Below, piece by piece: positions 1-10,871 of a stretch of DNA of 64,000 bases. The notes under the pieces are model-generated. The model saw only the letters and a list, made by a program, of their open reading frames with translations. It had not been told where the DNA came from and did not search any database. The DNA is taken from assembly GCF_000374085.1 (NCBI RefSeq), contig NZ_KB893548.1, forward strand, positions 117,858-181,857, given 5' to 3'. The DNA comes from Spirosoma spitsbergense DSM 19989. GTDB taxonomy: Bacteria; Bacteroidota; Bacteroidia; Cytophagales; Spirosomataceae. Both the position numbers and the translations under genes were made by a program. Each line of letters begins with the position of its first letter. Positions within the stretch are counted from its first letter, which is position 1.

Positions 1-95
1 GATATACTACCGAAGGTGGTAGAAAAGCCGCCCTCGGTACTTTTTCATGAACTCCAGCGCGTGATGTGTTTTACGTGGCTCTATAACTGACTATC

Positions 96-1274
96 ATGAA
101 AAATCAGCAGTCCAATTCCCGAAGAACTTTTTTGCGTAATCTTGGCACAGGTGCATCGGCATTGTCGTTACCCTTACTCGGCTATGCCGACAATCAATTT
201 GTTCAGAATGAAACCAGTGGGCTGTACTCTTTATTAACCAACCCGAATGGCGAGCCTTTAGGCCAGCCCGGTCGAAAACTGGGTATTGCCTTGGTAGGGC
301 TGGGATACTACAGCAAAAACCTGCTGGCCCCAGCCTTGCAGGAGACGAAGAACTGCCGCTTGGCTGGTATTGTAACCGGGACACCCGCCAAGGCCGAGGA
401 ATGGATGAAGAAATACAACATTCCTAAGGAGAACGTGTACGACTATAAAACCTTCGACCGGATTGCCGATAACAAGGATATCGATGTTATCTATGTTGTT
501 TTGCCTAATTCGATGCACGAAGAATATGTTGTTCGGGCGGCTCAGGCGGGTAAGCATGTCATATGCGAGAAGCCCATGGCGATCACACCGAAGGCTTGTC
601 AGAATATGATTGATGCTTGTAAAAAGGCCAATAAACAACTGGCCATCGGCTACCGGCTTCATTATGAGCCATTCACCAAAGAAGTAATGAGACTGGGTCA
701 GGAAAAAGTATTCGGCCCTATAAAATTCGTTGAAGCCAGCGATGGTTTTCGTATTGGCGACCCGACGCAATGGCGTATGAAAAAGGCAATGGCTGGTGGT
801 GGTCCACTGATGGACGTTGGTATCTACGCCGTACAGGGCGCGCGCTACGTTACGGGCGAAGAACCTATTTCGGTAACTGCGCAGTTTTCGCCTAAAACAG
901 AGCCGGAAAAGTTCAAAGAAGTGGAGGAGACGATGTTTTGGCAGTTTCAGTTTCCGAGCGGAGCGGTTTCTAACTCAACGACCAGCTATACAGCGGGTGT
1001 TGAGCGACTATATGCGTCCTGTGAGAAAGGCTGGTTTGAACTGTCACCAGCTTTTGGTTACGGTCCCTTGAAAGGAAGAACAAGCAAAGGTCCTATTGAG
1101 CAGCCAGTCGTTAATCACCAGGCCATGCACATGGATGGCGTTTGTAACGATTTATTAGCGGGAAAGAAACTGCCTGACCATGTAACGGGCGGGGAAGGTA
1201 AGCGCGATGTTACGCTATTACAGGCCATTTACCAGGCTGCCGAAACAGGGAAGAAGATAAATCTGAGGGCTTAG
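96..1274 (+). CDS. Secreted Gfo/Idh/MocA-family oxidoreductase
   Basis: A 392-residue NAD(P)-dependent oxidoreductase of the glucose-fructose oxidoreductase family. The N-terminus carries a twin-arginine export signal (SRRTFLRN, residues 8-15, then a hydrophobic stretch ending near residue 31), so the protein is probably folded with its cofactor before export to the periplasm. The Rossmann glycine motif (ALVGLGYYSKN) lies around residue 65 and the family EKP motif at 158-160 (ICEKPMA). The C-terminal half has the usual mixed sheet domain. The substrate cannot be read from sequence; glucose-fructose oxidoreductase-like sugar oxidation is the nearest family guess. It is convergent with the haem-binding gene on its right. 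A second secreted member lies at 20798-22144 but is longer and clearly divergent. Confidence 0.9.
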   Translation: MKNQQSNSRRTFLRNLGTGASALSLPLLGYADNQFVQNETSGLYSLLTNPNGEPLGQPGRKLGIALVGLGYYSKNLLAPALQETKNCRLAGIVTGTPAKAEEWMKKYNIPKENVYDYKTFDRIADNKDIDVIYVVLPNSMHEEYVVRAAQAGKHVICEKPMAITPKACQNMIDACKKANKQLAIGYRLHYEPFTKEVMRLGQEKVFGPIKFVEASDGFRIGDPTQWRMKKAMAGGGPLMDVGIYAVQGARYVTGEEPISVTAQFSPKTEPEKFKEVEETMFWQFQFPSGAVSNSTTSYTAGVERLYASCEKGWFELSPAFGYGPLKGRTSKGPIEQPVVNHQAMHMDGVCNDLLAGKKLPDHVTGGEGKRDVTLLQAIYQAAETGKKINLRA

Positions 1275-1292
1275 GTCAATTCACCTGAACTC

Positions 1293-1360
1293 TGTGGAGA
1301 ACACATATTCATTCGTGACCGTTTTTCTAAATAGTCAGGAATGGACGTGCGTTCTCCACA
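1293..1360. repeat. Inverted repeat between convergent genes
   Basis: TGTGGAGAAC at 1293-1302 is exactly repeated in inverse orientation at 1351-1360 (GTTCTCCACA). It sits between two convergent stop codons. A role in ending both transcripts is possible, but the loop is long (about 48 nt) and no U tract follows. Confidence 0.4.
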
Positions 1361-1374
1361 AATAAACGCCCTGC

Positions 1375-1857
1375 TTAGTGCTGAAGCTCTTTTTTCTCAT
1401 CGGCCGGGGCTGGGATCTGGTTTCGCAAGCCGTTAGCCCAGTCGGCTATTAGTTTGGCTTCTTCGGAACTTAGATTAGCGTCATGATGAATCCACAGATA
1501 CGAATCCAGCGGCATCCAGCCTTCCGTTACGGCCTTACCCACTTCTTCCAGTTTATGACGGGCTTTTTTGGGAGGATAAGAAGCAAACTCATTAAAATTA
1601 AGCTCACCTTTGCCTTCCTGGACATGGTGATTGAGAAACCAGGCAACCGGTTGAATATTGTTGTACCAGGGGTATTCAGTGTTATTGGAATGGCAGTCGA
1701 AGCAGGAGCGTTTTAATACGGCATGAATAGTAGCCGGAACCGCATATTTCGTTGTAATATCGTTGGTTGCCATGCCGACTGCCTGATTTTTTTCTGGTCG
1801 GATAAACTGAATGGCAACCAGAATGACGAGTAGTGTCAGCAGAACTTTTCGGAGCAT
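1375..1857 (-). CDS. Haem-binding domain protein (membrane-anchored, CxxCH)
   Basis: A 160-residue protein with one N-terminal hydrophobic segment (residues 3-19) that should anchor or export it. A single c-type haem motif, C52-F-D-C55-H56, lies in a context (SCFDCHSNNTEYPWY) typical of the Haem_bd family common in Bacteroidota. The C-terminal part, with SYLWIHHDANLSSEEAKLIADWANG, matches the same family. These proteins are thought to act in the periplasm as small electron carriers or haem-binding accessory proteins, but no precise role is established. The gene is monocistronic here: it converges with the oxidoreductase on the left, and 73 nt separate it from the ABC ATPase stop codon on the right. 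Confidence 0.85.
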   Translation of the reverse strand: MLRKVLLTLLVILVAIQFIRPEKNQAVGMATNDITTKYAVPATIHAVLKRSCFDCHSNNTEYPWYNNIQPVAWFLNHHVQEGKGELNFNEFASYPPKKARHKLEEVGKAVTEGWMPLDSYLWIHHDANLSSEEAKLIADWANGLRNQIPAPADEKKELQH

Positions 1858-1930
1858 AGCAGTTAGTACAAAGAATGCGTGAAAAACGCTCGAATGTATC
1901 TGATTTTATCGTAAAAAACGCCCTCCCGCA

Positions 1931-2653
1931 TCAGTCGAGCGACTGAATGAGTGCCTTTGCTTTCCGAATATTCGGATTTAGTAAATCGGTTTCAACCAGG
2001 CCATCGCGAAGCCGAACAATCCGGTGTGCATATTCGGCAATATCTTCTTCGTGGGTTACCATAATAACCGTGTTTCCCTTGCTATGAATCTGGTCGAAAA
2101 GGTCCATGATTTCGTAGGACGTTTTAGAGTCAAGATTACCGGTCGGTTCATCAGCCAGTAGTATACTGGGATCATTCACTAAGGCGCGGGCCACTGCTAC
2201 CCGTTGCCGTTGCCCGCCCGAAAGTTCATTGGGACGGTGGCCCGCCCGGTTTTCCAACCCTACATTTTTAAGGGCCATCATGGCTTTTTCGGTCCGGTCG
2301 GCTTTGCTAAAACCAGCGTATATAAGGGGTAACGCTACATTTTCAAGCGATGTCTGTCGGGGTAGCAGGTTGAACGTTTGAAATACGAATCCAATCTCTT
2401 TATTTCTCGTTTCGGCCAGTTCATTCTCGCCCATACCGCTAACATCCTGATTGTTGAGGATATACTGCCCGGAAGTCGGCGAATCCAGACAACCAACGAT
2501 GTTCATCAACGTAGATTTTCCCGAGCCTGATGGACCCATGAATGCGACATATTCGCCTTTCTTAATAGAAATGGTAATAGATTTCAGAGCCTCTACCACT
2601 TCGGTACCCATCACGTAGCGTTTGGCAATGTCGCGGGTTTCAATAATGTTCAT
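1931..2653 (-). CDS. ABC transporter ATP-binding protein (LolD/MacB type)
   Basis: A 240-residue ATPase with all motifs of the LolD/MacB/FtsE branch: Walker [10 protein letters not shown] at residues 40-48, signature [16 protein letters not shown] around 143-158, Walker [13 protein letters not shown] around 164-175, and the H-loop VTHEE. Family members power lipoprotein release, macrolide or peptide efflux, or cell-division complexes together with a four-TM permease (FtsX/MacB domain). No such permease is encoded next to it. Its neighbours are the small hypothetical gene 11 nt upstream and the 1004-residue membrane/TPR gene, all in one leftward run. Either the permease is elsewhere or this ATPase serves another membrane partner. 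Confidence 0.93.
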   Translation of the reverse strand: MNIIETRDIAKRYVMGTEVVEALKSITISIKKGEYVAFMGPSGSGKSTLMNIVGCLDSPTSGQYILNNQDVSGMGENELAETRNKEIGFVFQTFNLLPRQTSLENVALPLIYAGFSKADRTEKAMMALKNVGLENRAGHRPNELSGGQRQRVAVARALVNDPSILLADEPTGNLDSKTSYEIMDLFDQIHSKGNTVIMVTHEEDIAEYAHRIVRLRDGLVETDLLNPNIRKAKALIQSLD

Positions 2654-2664
2654 AGTGAATTGAC

Positions 2665-3177
2665 TTATGAGGCAATTGCAACAAGTCGGCGACGACGTTG
2701 GAAATAATTTCGGATGAATAAACCCGTTAAAATGACGACTTCTATAATGGGCGATTTTTCCTCTTTATCTACCACGATGTCTCCGGCATCTTCAAAGAAT
2801 TTTCGGGTGATATCATAGTTTACAATCTCTTTTTCGGGCAAGCCATTTGGTGATTCCCGAATCATATCCCATTCTCGCATCAACATGTTATGGCGTTTCC
2901 ATAGATAGGTTTGGCCTGATGACAGTTTGAGTTCTGCTTGTTTACCAAACCGCAATTCTATATGGCCAATTGGGGTATCATTAACTTTTGAATCGTACAC
3001 CGTTACTGAATGATTAAGGAAACCCTCCACATCAAAACGCAGGTGAACACCGTTTAGCGAAGCCTCTACATCATGGCTAAACAGATTCCGGCGCATATCG
3101 CCAATAAGCTGACCATCCTGCATGATATGGACATCGAGGCTAAACGCTTCTTTGACCCAGTTCAGTTTTCTATTCAT
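2665..3177 (-). CDS. Conserved-looking hypothetical protein
   Basis: A 170-residue protein of unknown function, read from the ATG at 3177 ([12 protein letters not shown]). An upstream TTG at 3201 would add eight residues but is a poorer start. The N-terminal two thirds looks like a soluble beta-rich fold, with alternating short hydrophobic strands such as LRFDVEGFL and HSVTVYDSK. Near the C-terminus there is one hydrophobic stretch ([12 protein letters not shown]) followed by the strongly basic [11 protein letters not shown]. No catalytic motif was recognised. It lies between the ABC ATPase (11 nt) and the TPR membrane protein (31 nt), which suggests co-expression with both. Confidence 0.65.
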   Translation of the reverse strand: MNRKLNWVKEAFSLDVHIMQDGQLIGDMRRNLFSHDVEASLNGVHLRFDVEGFLNHSVTVYDSKVNDTPIGHIELRFGKQAELKLSSGQTYLWKRHNMLMREWDMIRESPNGLPEKEIVNYDITRKFFEDAGDIVVDKEEKSPIIEVVILTGLFIRNYFQRRRRLVAIAS

Positions 3178-3208
3178 GATGCGTTCAGGGATAATGAACA
3201 AAGCTAAC

Positions 3209-6200
3209 CTATTGCAGAAACTTCTTTTTACTCTTTTCGATTGACGCTAGTTTTTCCTGATAAGTTGCCAGAAACCCCTGATAATCGGCGGGCGTAGTAG
3301 CAGTCCGTAACGCTGCCAGACTACTTTCGGCGTAATCGGGAAGACCCAGGGCCAAACATAACGTAATGTATGTCTTAAGTAAAATAGCTTTGTCTTCGTT
3401 GAAAGGCAGGGCCGTTAGTAACATATCATAGGCTTCCTTTGGCTGTCCCTGTTGCTGGCTAAGTTGCGCGGCATCCGTAACAATTCGGGCATTCAGCGGG
3501 GCAAGCTGTACCGCTCGGTTGTAGTACTGCCGGGCCTGAGAAAAATGACGGGCGCGTTCATACGCCTGCCCAAGCCAGTAATTCCGTTCGGCCTCGTATG
3601 CAGGCAGAACGGCTGTTTTTGCCATTAATTCTGCCGAACCAAGACTCCGCCGAAAGGCCGACAGCCGGATAGCGGCTATCGTACGCTGCGACAGGGCTAT
3701 TGCATTAATTCGGGTTGAATCGGGGAGTCCCGCTAATACTAACTGTGCGTTTCGCCATTGTAACTGATCAAGAAAATCATTCGTCAAGGCAGTACCCGCC
3801 AGCGTTTTTAGACTAGGGTCAAGGATGGTTTCCCAATAGGCACCCCGGTTCGGGTCGTCGGTGCGATAGGTTACGTAAAAGGCCTTCTCTACGTCCGTTT
3901 CCGGTTTACGTTCCTGATAATAGATCTGCCGGAGGGCATCTACGGCCGCATCATTTTTGGCGGCTGTTTCCCACAGTGACTGAGCAAAAATCGGGTCATT
4001 TGTTTTGGTTAGGGCAATAGCCCGGTAATAAATAGCGGTTGTGTCTGTGTTGTTGCTGAACATGTCGGCTGCTGGTCGATACAGGCCTTGTTCCAGCATC
4101 CATAAACCCGCAATTGACCGATAAGCGGCCCCCGCTTCCTGATTATTTTCGGCTAGTTGACTCATCAACCCGAATGCATTTACCGGGTTGTGGCGTTTGT
4201 ATTCAACCACGGCCCGCGCCAGTAATAAATCGTCGGTTACGTCCTGATTGGCCGGATTCGCCGATATTTTTCGGATGAGTGTCAACTCCGTACTATCGGG
4301 TTGTTGCTTTACCAGTGCATAGTTGTACAGGCTGGCAAACTGCCCAACGCTCAATCCCGTTTGAGTCGATTTGTCTGATAGCCAGTCGAGTTTCCGGGGC
4401 TGAGTAGTATCGGTTTGGGTTACCAGCCGAAGGGCGAGGGCGTTGGCCTGATAGGCTTCGTAATCTGATTGAGATACGTTGCTGGCCAAGGTTGAATCGG
4501 CCTCCAGAACGGTTGGATTACGGGCATAAAAGGCCAGCAGATTTGATTCCGGTACGTCGGTTTGGTCGACAAATCGGGTCGCGGCTTTGTAATAATAATA
4601 CGCTGAATCAGCCACACTGGTGCGGCCGTACAAATAACCAAGGTTGTTCTGGAGTTCGCCACTTTTCGGGAATTCCCTGATTCCCTTTTGCAGGGTTTTG
4701 ATCGCTTCGAAAAATGAGTTTGTTTGTAAGTAAGCCTGGCTCAATCCGGCATAATCCTGTGGGTTTGGTTGCTTCAACAGGGCCTGCTGGAAGTAAAAAG
4801 CAGCAGCGGACAGGTTATTCTGAGAGCGGGCCAGGGATGCCAGCGCATAATTTGATTTGTGATTTTGAAATTCCCGCTCCAGGGCCAGGTTGTAGTAGGC
4901 GGTGGCCGAAACCGCTTCGCCACTAGCCGTATAATAATCGCCCAAACCGTTGTAATAACCAGCCATACCCTGCCGAATCGGGAAGAAACTATTTATGGAT
5001 AACATAGCCACTACGAAAATGATACCGACTACCCGAAACAGGCTTAACTCCAGACGTTTGGGTTTGTATAGAACTCGGTGAACGGGCAGGTTTTTCTGGT
5101 AAACAGGCCAGAAATTGATCAGGGTATAAGCAATGAAAACCAGCCCCATCCCCAGGTGCGTGTAGACAATTATATCCTCAAATAGCTCAACCAGCGGGTC
5201 ATTGGCCGTAGCGAATGCATACCCAATGGTTAGCGTAGTAAGCAACGAAAACCCGGTATACAGGTACGCACCCGAATCGCGGAAGGAGAAAACGTCCTGC
5301 TGCTGAATTAACCGGCGGAAGCCCCATACACCGATGCTCACGGAAAGTAAATAGAGGATGAAAGGGCTGACTACCAATACATTCCACTCAATGGATCGGG
5401 TGTTTTTGAGCCAGATAAGTACCAGGTTGAGTAAATACAGAGAGCTGATAAACAGAAAGTTATTGATGCCCAGCGGCTTCCGGTCGTTACCCGAGGATGT
5501 GTTTTCGTTCAACCGGCCAACCGAGGTGAGCCAGACCAGACCGGCAATGATTTCGGCCGCAATAAAAAATATGAACCCGGCGCTGAATACCAGCAAAACC
5601 GGCATTCCATAACTCACCAAAGCTAGGGCTGGAAAGGTTACCGGTGAGAGTACGCTCAGTATACCTGCTACCCCAGCCGTTAGCAGACCAAAAGCACCCA
5701 GACGAACGATAATGGGGTAGTCGGACCGGAAGGCATGGAAGTAGTAACTGAGCGACCCATAAACAAACGTAAGGAGCAGGAAAAGGTAGTTGCCGCCCAG
5801 ACCCGGCACTTCAAGCATGTCCCATCGGAAAAAGGCAAGGCTAAGAATCAGCATGGCCATACTAATCAGATAGCGTAGCCGATCGAATCGCGTAACGGCA
5901 CTCATGATGAGGGTAAACGCCAGACCAATGCCTGCCAGAATACCCGTCGCCAGTTCCGGCCTGACCTGCATCGTTCCCGCTACAAACTGCTCCGAAACGG
6001 CGAAGGCCTTACCATTCACCGAGTAATTGAGCAGTCCGTCTGAGAAGGAATGAAAGACCACCGGTAGTTCATTGAGTTCGCTCAGGACGTCCCAGTTAAC
6101 TACGTTTCCCAATCCTCCCGACCAGGCAATAACCAACAAAATAAGGCTAACAAAAAATAAAACGAGGCTGATTACATACGTGAATCGGTATGTTCGGTCC

Positions 6201-6223
6201 CAGTCTTTCCAGAAAGATAACAT
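3209..6223 (-). CDS. Large polytopic membrane protein with C-terminal TPR repeats
   Basis: A 1004-residue protein. The first 410 or so residues hold a dozen or more hydrophobic segments, starting with TYVISLVLFFVSLILLVIAW. The last is FRVVGIIFVVAMLSINSFF. The remaining 590 residues are soluble and helical, with repeats of TPR character, for example GDYYTASGEAVSATAYYNLA, YALASLARSQNNLSAAAFYF and NYWLGQAYERARHFSQARQYY. The architecture is a membrane platform carrying a long TPR scaffold, probably for protein-protein contacts. No catalytic motif is visible and I do not recognise the membrane part. It is 33 nt downstream of the glucanotransferase gene and 31 nt upstream of the next gene in the same orientation, so it may belong to a four-gene operon ending in the ABC ATPase. 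Confidence 0.8.
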   Translation of the reverse strand: MLSFWKDWDRTYRFTYVISLVLFFVSLILLVIAWSGGLGNVVNWDVLSELNELPVVFHSFSDGLLNYSVNGKAFAVSEQFVAGTMQVRPELATGILAGIGLAFTLIMSAVTRFDRLRYLISMAMLILSLAFFRWDMLEVPGLGGNYLFLLLTFVYGSLSYYFHAFRSDYPIIVRLGAFGLLTAGVAGILSVLSPVTFPALALVSYGMPVLLVFSAGFIFFIAAEIIAGLVWLTSVGRLNENTSSGNDRKPLGINNFLFISSLYLLNLVLIWLKNTRSIEWNVLVVSPFILYLLSVSIGVWGFRRLIQQQDVFSFRDSGAYLYTGFSLLTTLTIGYAFATANDPLVELFEDIIVYTHLGMGLVFIAYTLINFWPVYQKNLPVHRVLYKPKRLELSLFRVVGIIFVVAMLSINSFFPIRQGMAGYYNGLGDYYTASGEAVSATAYYNLALEREFQNHKSNYALASLARSQNNLSAAAFYFQQALLKQPNPQDYAGLSQAYLQTNSFFEAIKTLQKGIREFPKSGELQNNLGYLYGRTSVADSAYYYYKAATRFVDQTDVPESNLLAFYARNPTVLEADSTLASNVSQSDYEAYQANALALRLVTQTDTTQPRKLDWLSDKSTQTGLSVGQFASLYNYALVKQQPDSTELTLIRKISANPANQDVTDDLLLARAVVEYKRHNPVNAFGLMSQLAENNQEAGAAYRSIAGLWMLEQGLYRPAADMFSNNTDTTAIYYRAIALTKTNDPIFAQSLWETAAKNDAAVDALRQIYYQERKPETDVEKAFYVTYRTDDPNRGAYWETILDPSLKTLAGTALTNDFLDQLQWRNAQLVLAGLPDSTRINAIALSQRTIAAIRLSAFRRSLGSAELMAKTAVLPAYEAERNYWLGQAYERARHFSQARQYYNRAVQLAPLNARIVTDAAQLSQQQGQPKEAYDMLLTALPFNEDKAILLKTYITLCLALGLPDYAESSLAALRTATTPADYQGFLATYQEKLASIEKSKKKFLQ

Positions 6224-6256
6224 GAAAGAGAAACGTAGTTCACGGTCCGTTAGTGC

Positions 6257-7840
6257 CTACCCTCGTCCCGTCATTCTGGTCAGCTTTAAAAGTTTCGTTA
6301 CAACTTCATCCGTCAGTTGATTCGGGTCCAGCCGCCACTGCCAGCTACGGCCACCCGCGCCCGGTGTATTCATCCGGTGCGTTTCGTCCAGGTTAAGTAC
6401 ATCCTGAATGGGCAGAATAGCTAATCGCGCTACGGATTGCATGGTTAACCGGCAAATCTGATCGACTATATTCTTCTCCGTTATGTCGATACCCAGATAA
6501 TCGTTGAGGTGCCGACGGTGCATATCGTCCAGTTCTCGGAACCAACCCAGGGTCGTGTTATTGTCGTGAGTACCCGAATAAACCGCAACGTTTTCGGAGT
6601 GATTATGGACCGCATGGGTAGAGGTTGGCATATCCTGACCAAAACCAAACTGTGCTACCCGCATGCCCGGTAGTCCATAATGGCGTAGATAAGGTTGTAT
6701 GTCAGCCGCTTTTTCGCCTAAATCTTCGGCAATGACTGGGAGCTGTACAAACTGCCGGTGCATAGCGTGCATGAATGCTTCAATAGGGGCTTTAACCCAC
6801 GTGCCCACTTTAGCCGTTGGCTCATTAACGGGAATTTCCCAGTAGACTACAAACCCCAGAAAATGGTCCAAACGGGTCAGGCTATATAGCGACATCTGGT
6901 GCCGAAGCCGACTCATCCACCAGGCAAAGCCAGTACGTTCGTGCTCAAACCAGTCGTAAATCGGGTTCCCCCACCGCTGCCCATACTCACTGAAATAATC
7001 CGGGGGCGCACCGGCCACAAAGAGAGGCTGAAATTCTTCGTCCAGTTTAAACAGTGTTGGATTAGCCCACACGTCGGCACTGTTAAACTGAACATAGATG
7101 GGAATATCGCCAATCAGGTGAATTTTCTTACCGAAGCAATAAGCCATAAGCGCGTTCCATTGCCGAAAAAAGAAGTACTGTTCTGCTTTCAGTGTCTCAA
7201 TACGGTCATGAAGTCGTTCCGTGTGCCGGGCGAGCGCGTCCGGGTTGCGCCGACGTAGGTCTTCCGGCCAATGAACCCAGTTTGGCTCGCCCGTTTCTTC
7301 CTGAAAAGCCGTAAAAAGGGAATAATCATTGAGCCAGTTAGCCTGCCAGCCACAAAATCGGTCATAATCACTGCGTTGGGCAGAGTCCGCATTACTCAAA
7401 AATGCTTTGGCTGCTTTTTGTAAAAGTGGCCGTTTCTTTGTCCAGGCCACCTGCATTATGTTGGGTGCCTGAGGAAGTGGCCCGGCCGTTATTTCCTGCG
7501 CTGTACCGCCGGATATGGCGGCCATTTCAGATACGGCCACGTTTTGGACAGGCTGCTCGTTAAATACCGCCAAGTCATCGACACTCAGCCAGTTTTCATC
7601 TGCCAGAACTTCCAGGCTGATCATCAGTATGTTTCCGGCAAAGGCTGATGGACTGCTGTAGGGGGAGAAACCAGCACCGGGGTCGACCGGGGTAAGCGGC
7701 AGGATTTGCCAGTACGTTTGTCCCGATGTTTCCAGGAAGTCCGCAAACCGGTAGGCTTCAGGACCTAGGTCACCCACGCCATGAGCGGATGGTAATGACG
7801 TAATGTGAAGCAATAAGCCACTCGAACGTTGTTGTAGCAT
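6257..7840 (-). CDS. malQ: 4-alpha-glucanotransferase (amylomaltase, GH77)
   Basis: A 527-residue enzyme of usual family length. It transfers alpha-1,4-glucan segments between maltooligosaccharides or glycogen-derived chains in the cytoplasm. The GH77 motifs are all present: GDIPIYV around residue 244, nucleophile Asp325 in TRLDHFLGF, acid/base Glu372 in VIAEDLGE, and the transition-state pair His425-Asp426 in SGTHDNNT. The N-terminus (RSSGLLLHITSLPSAHGVGDLG) is the standard family opening. It is probably the first gene of the leftward block that continues into the membrane/TPR gene (33 nt apart). No other glycogen or maltose gene is in the window. Confidence 0.96.
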   Translation of the reverse strand: MLQQRSSGLLLHITSLPSAHGVGDLGPEAYRFADFLETSGQTYWQILPLTPVDPGAGFSPYSSPSAFAGNILMISLEVLADENWLSVDDLAVFNEQPVQNVAVSEMAAISGGTAQEITAGPLPQAPNIMQVAWTKKRPLLQKAAKAFLSNADSAQRSDYDRFCGWQANWLNDYSLFTAFQEETGEPNWVHWPEDLRRRNPDALARHTERLHDRIETLKAEQYFFFRQWNALMAYCFGKKIHLIGDIPIYVQFNSADVWANPTLFKLDEEFQPLFVAGAPPDYFSEYGQRWGNPIYDWFEHERTGFAWWMSRLRHQMSLYSLTRLDHFLGFVVYWEIPVNEPTAKVGTWVKAPIEAFMHAMHRQFVQLPVIAEDLGEKAADIQPYLRHYGLPGMRVAQFGFGQDMPTSTHAVHNHSENVAVYSGTHDNNTTLGWFRELDDMHRRHLNDYLGIDITEKNIVDQICRLTMQSVARLAILPIQDVLNLDETHRMNTPGAGGRSWQWRLDPNQLTDEVVTKLLKLTRMTGRG

Positions 7841-8012
7841 GAAAGATCAGTAAGACATTTGTCGGTCTATACCAGTGAATAGCGTGAATTTCTTCACGAA
7901 ACGGCCGACTTGTTTTTGTACAAATCCGGTCAGGGTTGCTTTTGTTCAGTTTTTTATCTAAAAACCTTACTGCTAAACCCATTCGGTTCTGAATCAGGTA
8001 GAAAATGAGTAG

Positions 8013-9626
<1,614 letters not shown>

Positions 9627-9637
9627 ATCCGGGTTCC

Positions 9638-9691
9638 TGATTCGATGTTTATGGCTTGTAGAGCATTTTTACAACCATAAACATCGAATCA
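9638..9691. repeat. Long hairpin after atpD
   Basis: TGATTCGATGTTTATGG at 9638-9654 pairs perfectly with CCATAAACATCGAATCA at 9675-9691, and TTGTA/TACAA extends the stem inward across a one-base bulge. No U tract follows, so it may be an mRNA-stabilising or processing hairpin at the atpD 3' end rather than a classic terminator. Confidence 0.6.
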
Positions 9692-9746
9692 AGTCAACTT
9701 CTCCTTCATCGACTCTCATCAGTTCACATATAAACCAGTTGCGCTT

Positions 9747-10424
9747 ATGAATACGACTCGATGTAGGTTAGGAGTAGCTAGTTTGTTCGTCTGTTTGATG
9801 ACTACCAGCGTTTTTGCGCAGTTTACAACGCCGACAATTCCGTCGGTTCCGGAAAAAACTACGGTGGCTGGAGCCGCTACTGATTCAGCCAGTAGTACTT
9901 CGGCTATGACAACTGCGGATACGACGAACAGCCACCTCGATCAGGCCGTTTCGGCGCTCGATAAAGGGGATAAAGTAGCGTCGGCCCAGGAACTTAAAAC
10001 GGGTATTGCCGCTCTGGAAACACAGGCAACTCAGCAACCAACCTCCTTTAAGGATAAACTGCTGGCACAGGCTGGAAAGTTAAAGGCACTGTTACCGCTT
10101 ATTATGGGCGGTGGAATGAGCAGTGGCGTTTTAGGGAAAGCCGTTGGTTTAGCCAAACTCGCGTCGGGAGGTAATAAAATCGCCGGGCTGATGTCGGCAG
10201 GGTCACTGATTGGTAAAGGTAGCCAGTTAACGAGTAGCCTGTCGGGCCTGAGCGGGGCCATGTCTGTATTGGGTGGTGGTGCTTCAACAGGGCAGTCACT
10301 GATATCGACGGCAATGAGTAGTGTTGGTAAACTCGATCAAGGTGGTATGGTTGCCAAAGCCGCTGAACCGGCCGTAAAAAATCAGCTCGGCAGCGTCCTC
10401 AATTTTGTTAAGGGAGCTTTGTAG
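9747..10424 (+). CDS. Secreted Ala/Ser/Gly-rich hypothetical protein between atpD and atpC
   Basis: A 225-residue protein with a clear Sec signal peptide (residues 1-24, ending SVFAQ). A Thr/Ser/Ala-rich linker follows, then a short charged helix (HLDQAVSALDKGDKVASAQELKTGIAALE). The long glycine/serine/leucine-rich C-terminal half has repeated small-residue patterns such as GGGMSSGVLGKAVGLAKLASGG. I do not recognise a family. The low-complexity hydrophobic C-terminal half could form a periplasmic helical bundle or insert in a membrane. It lies between atpD and atpC in the same orientation but is bounded by a hairpin on the left and a palindrome on the right, so it may be transcribed separately. 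Confidence 0.75.
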   Translation: MNTTRCRLGVASLFVCLMTTSVFAQFTTPTIPSVPEKTTVAGAATDSASSTSAMTTADTTNSHLDQAVSALDKGDKVASAQELKTGIAALETQATQQPTSFKDKLLAQAGKLKALLPLIMGGGMSSGVLGKAVGLAKLASGGNKIAGLMSAGSLIGKGSQLTSSLSGLSGAMSVLGGGASTGQSLISTAMSSVGKLDQGGMVAKAAEPAVKNQLGSVLNFVKGAL

Positions 10425-10436
10425 AAATTATAAATG

Positions 10437-10494
10437 ATGACTAATAAATGAGCTGACACGCAGAAACAGATGTGTAATCTAATTTATCAGTCAT
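10437..10494. repeat. AT-rich intergenic palindrome (ATGACTAATAAAT type)
   Basis: ATGACTAATAAAT at 10437-10449 pairs with ATTTATCAGTCAT at 10482-10494 with one mismatch. The wording resembles the palindrome at 19549-19625 (AGTCATTT/AAATGACT), so both may belong to one dispersed REP-like family. Confidence 0.5.
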
Positions 10495-10512
10495 AATCCA
10501 TCATTAAATAGC

Positions 10513-10758
10513 ATGACAGTAGATATTATAACGCCTGATCGTAAGGTTTTTTCTGGAGAAGCCAGTGCCGTTACATTTCCGGGAATCGATGGGCAATTTC
10601 AGGTCTTGAATGACCATGCCCCTCTGGTAAGTACACTGGCAAAAGGGCAAATGATTGTACAATCGTCTGCCGGTCAGCAGACATTTACTGTTGATGGTGG
10701 CGTAGTGGAAGTACTTCAGAACCGGGTACTGGTGCTTGCCGAATCGGTTGTAATGTAG
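10513..10758 (+). CDS. atpC: F1Fo ATP synthase epsilon subunit, short form
   Basis: An 81-residue epsilon subunit that links the rotor stalk to F1. The whole protein corresponds to the N-terminal beta-sandwich domain (MTVDIITPDRKVFSGEA, VTFPGIDGQFQVLNDHAPLV, FTVDGGVVEV). The C-terminal two-helix domain of enterobacterial epsilon, which inhibits ATP hydrolysis, is absent. This short form is normal for Bacteroidota rather than a truncation. It is followed at once by a strong terminator, so it ends the atpD/atpC region. Confidence 0.95.
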   Translation: MTVDIITPDRKVFSGEASAVTFPGIDGQFQVLNDHAPLVSTLAKGQMIVQSSAGQQTFTVDGGVVEVLQNRVLVLAESVVM

Positions 10759-10776
10759 GCGTAACAGTTGTTCCAG

Positions 10777-10816
10777 AAAAAAGCGATTCACTTAGAAATA
10801 AGTGAACCGCTTTTTT
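10777..10816 (+). terminator. Rho-independent terminator after atpC
   Basis: AAAAAAGCGATTCACTTA (10777-10794) and TAAGTGAACCGCTTTTTT (10799-10816) form an 18-bp stem with one mismatch, a GAAA loop and a run of T on the descending arm. Confidence 0.85.
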
Positions 10817-10871
10817 GTTGCCCTTACCAGTTGATTTACTATTTATTCTTGCTTCATCCAGTACGATACAT

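Noticed and set aside
1..90. Open frame of 29 codons to a TGA just before the first oxidoreductase gene, possibly the tail of an upstream gene
   Set aside because: Too short to judge. A different frame is also open for part of it and no motif is recognisable.
258..770. 170-residue antisense open frame inside the first oxidoreductase gene
   Set aside because: The sense frame has full family motifs; the antisense frame is a by-product of codon use.
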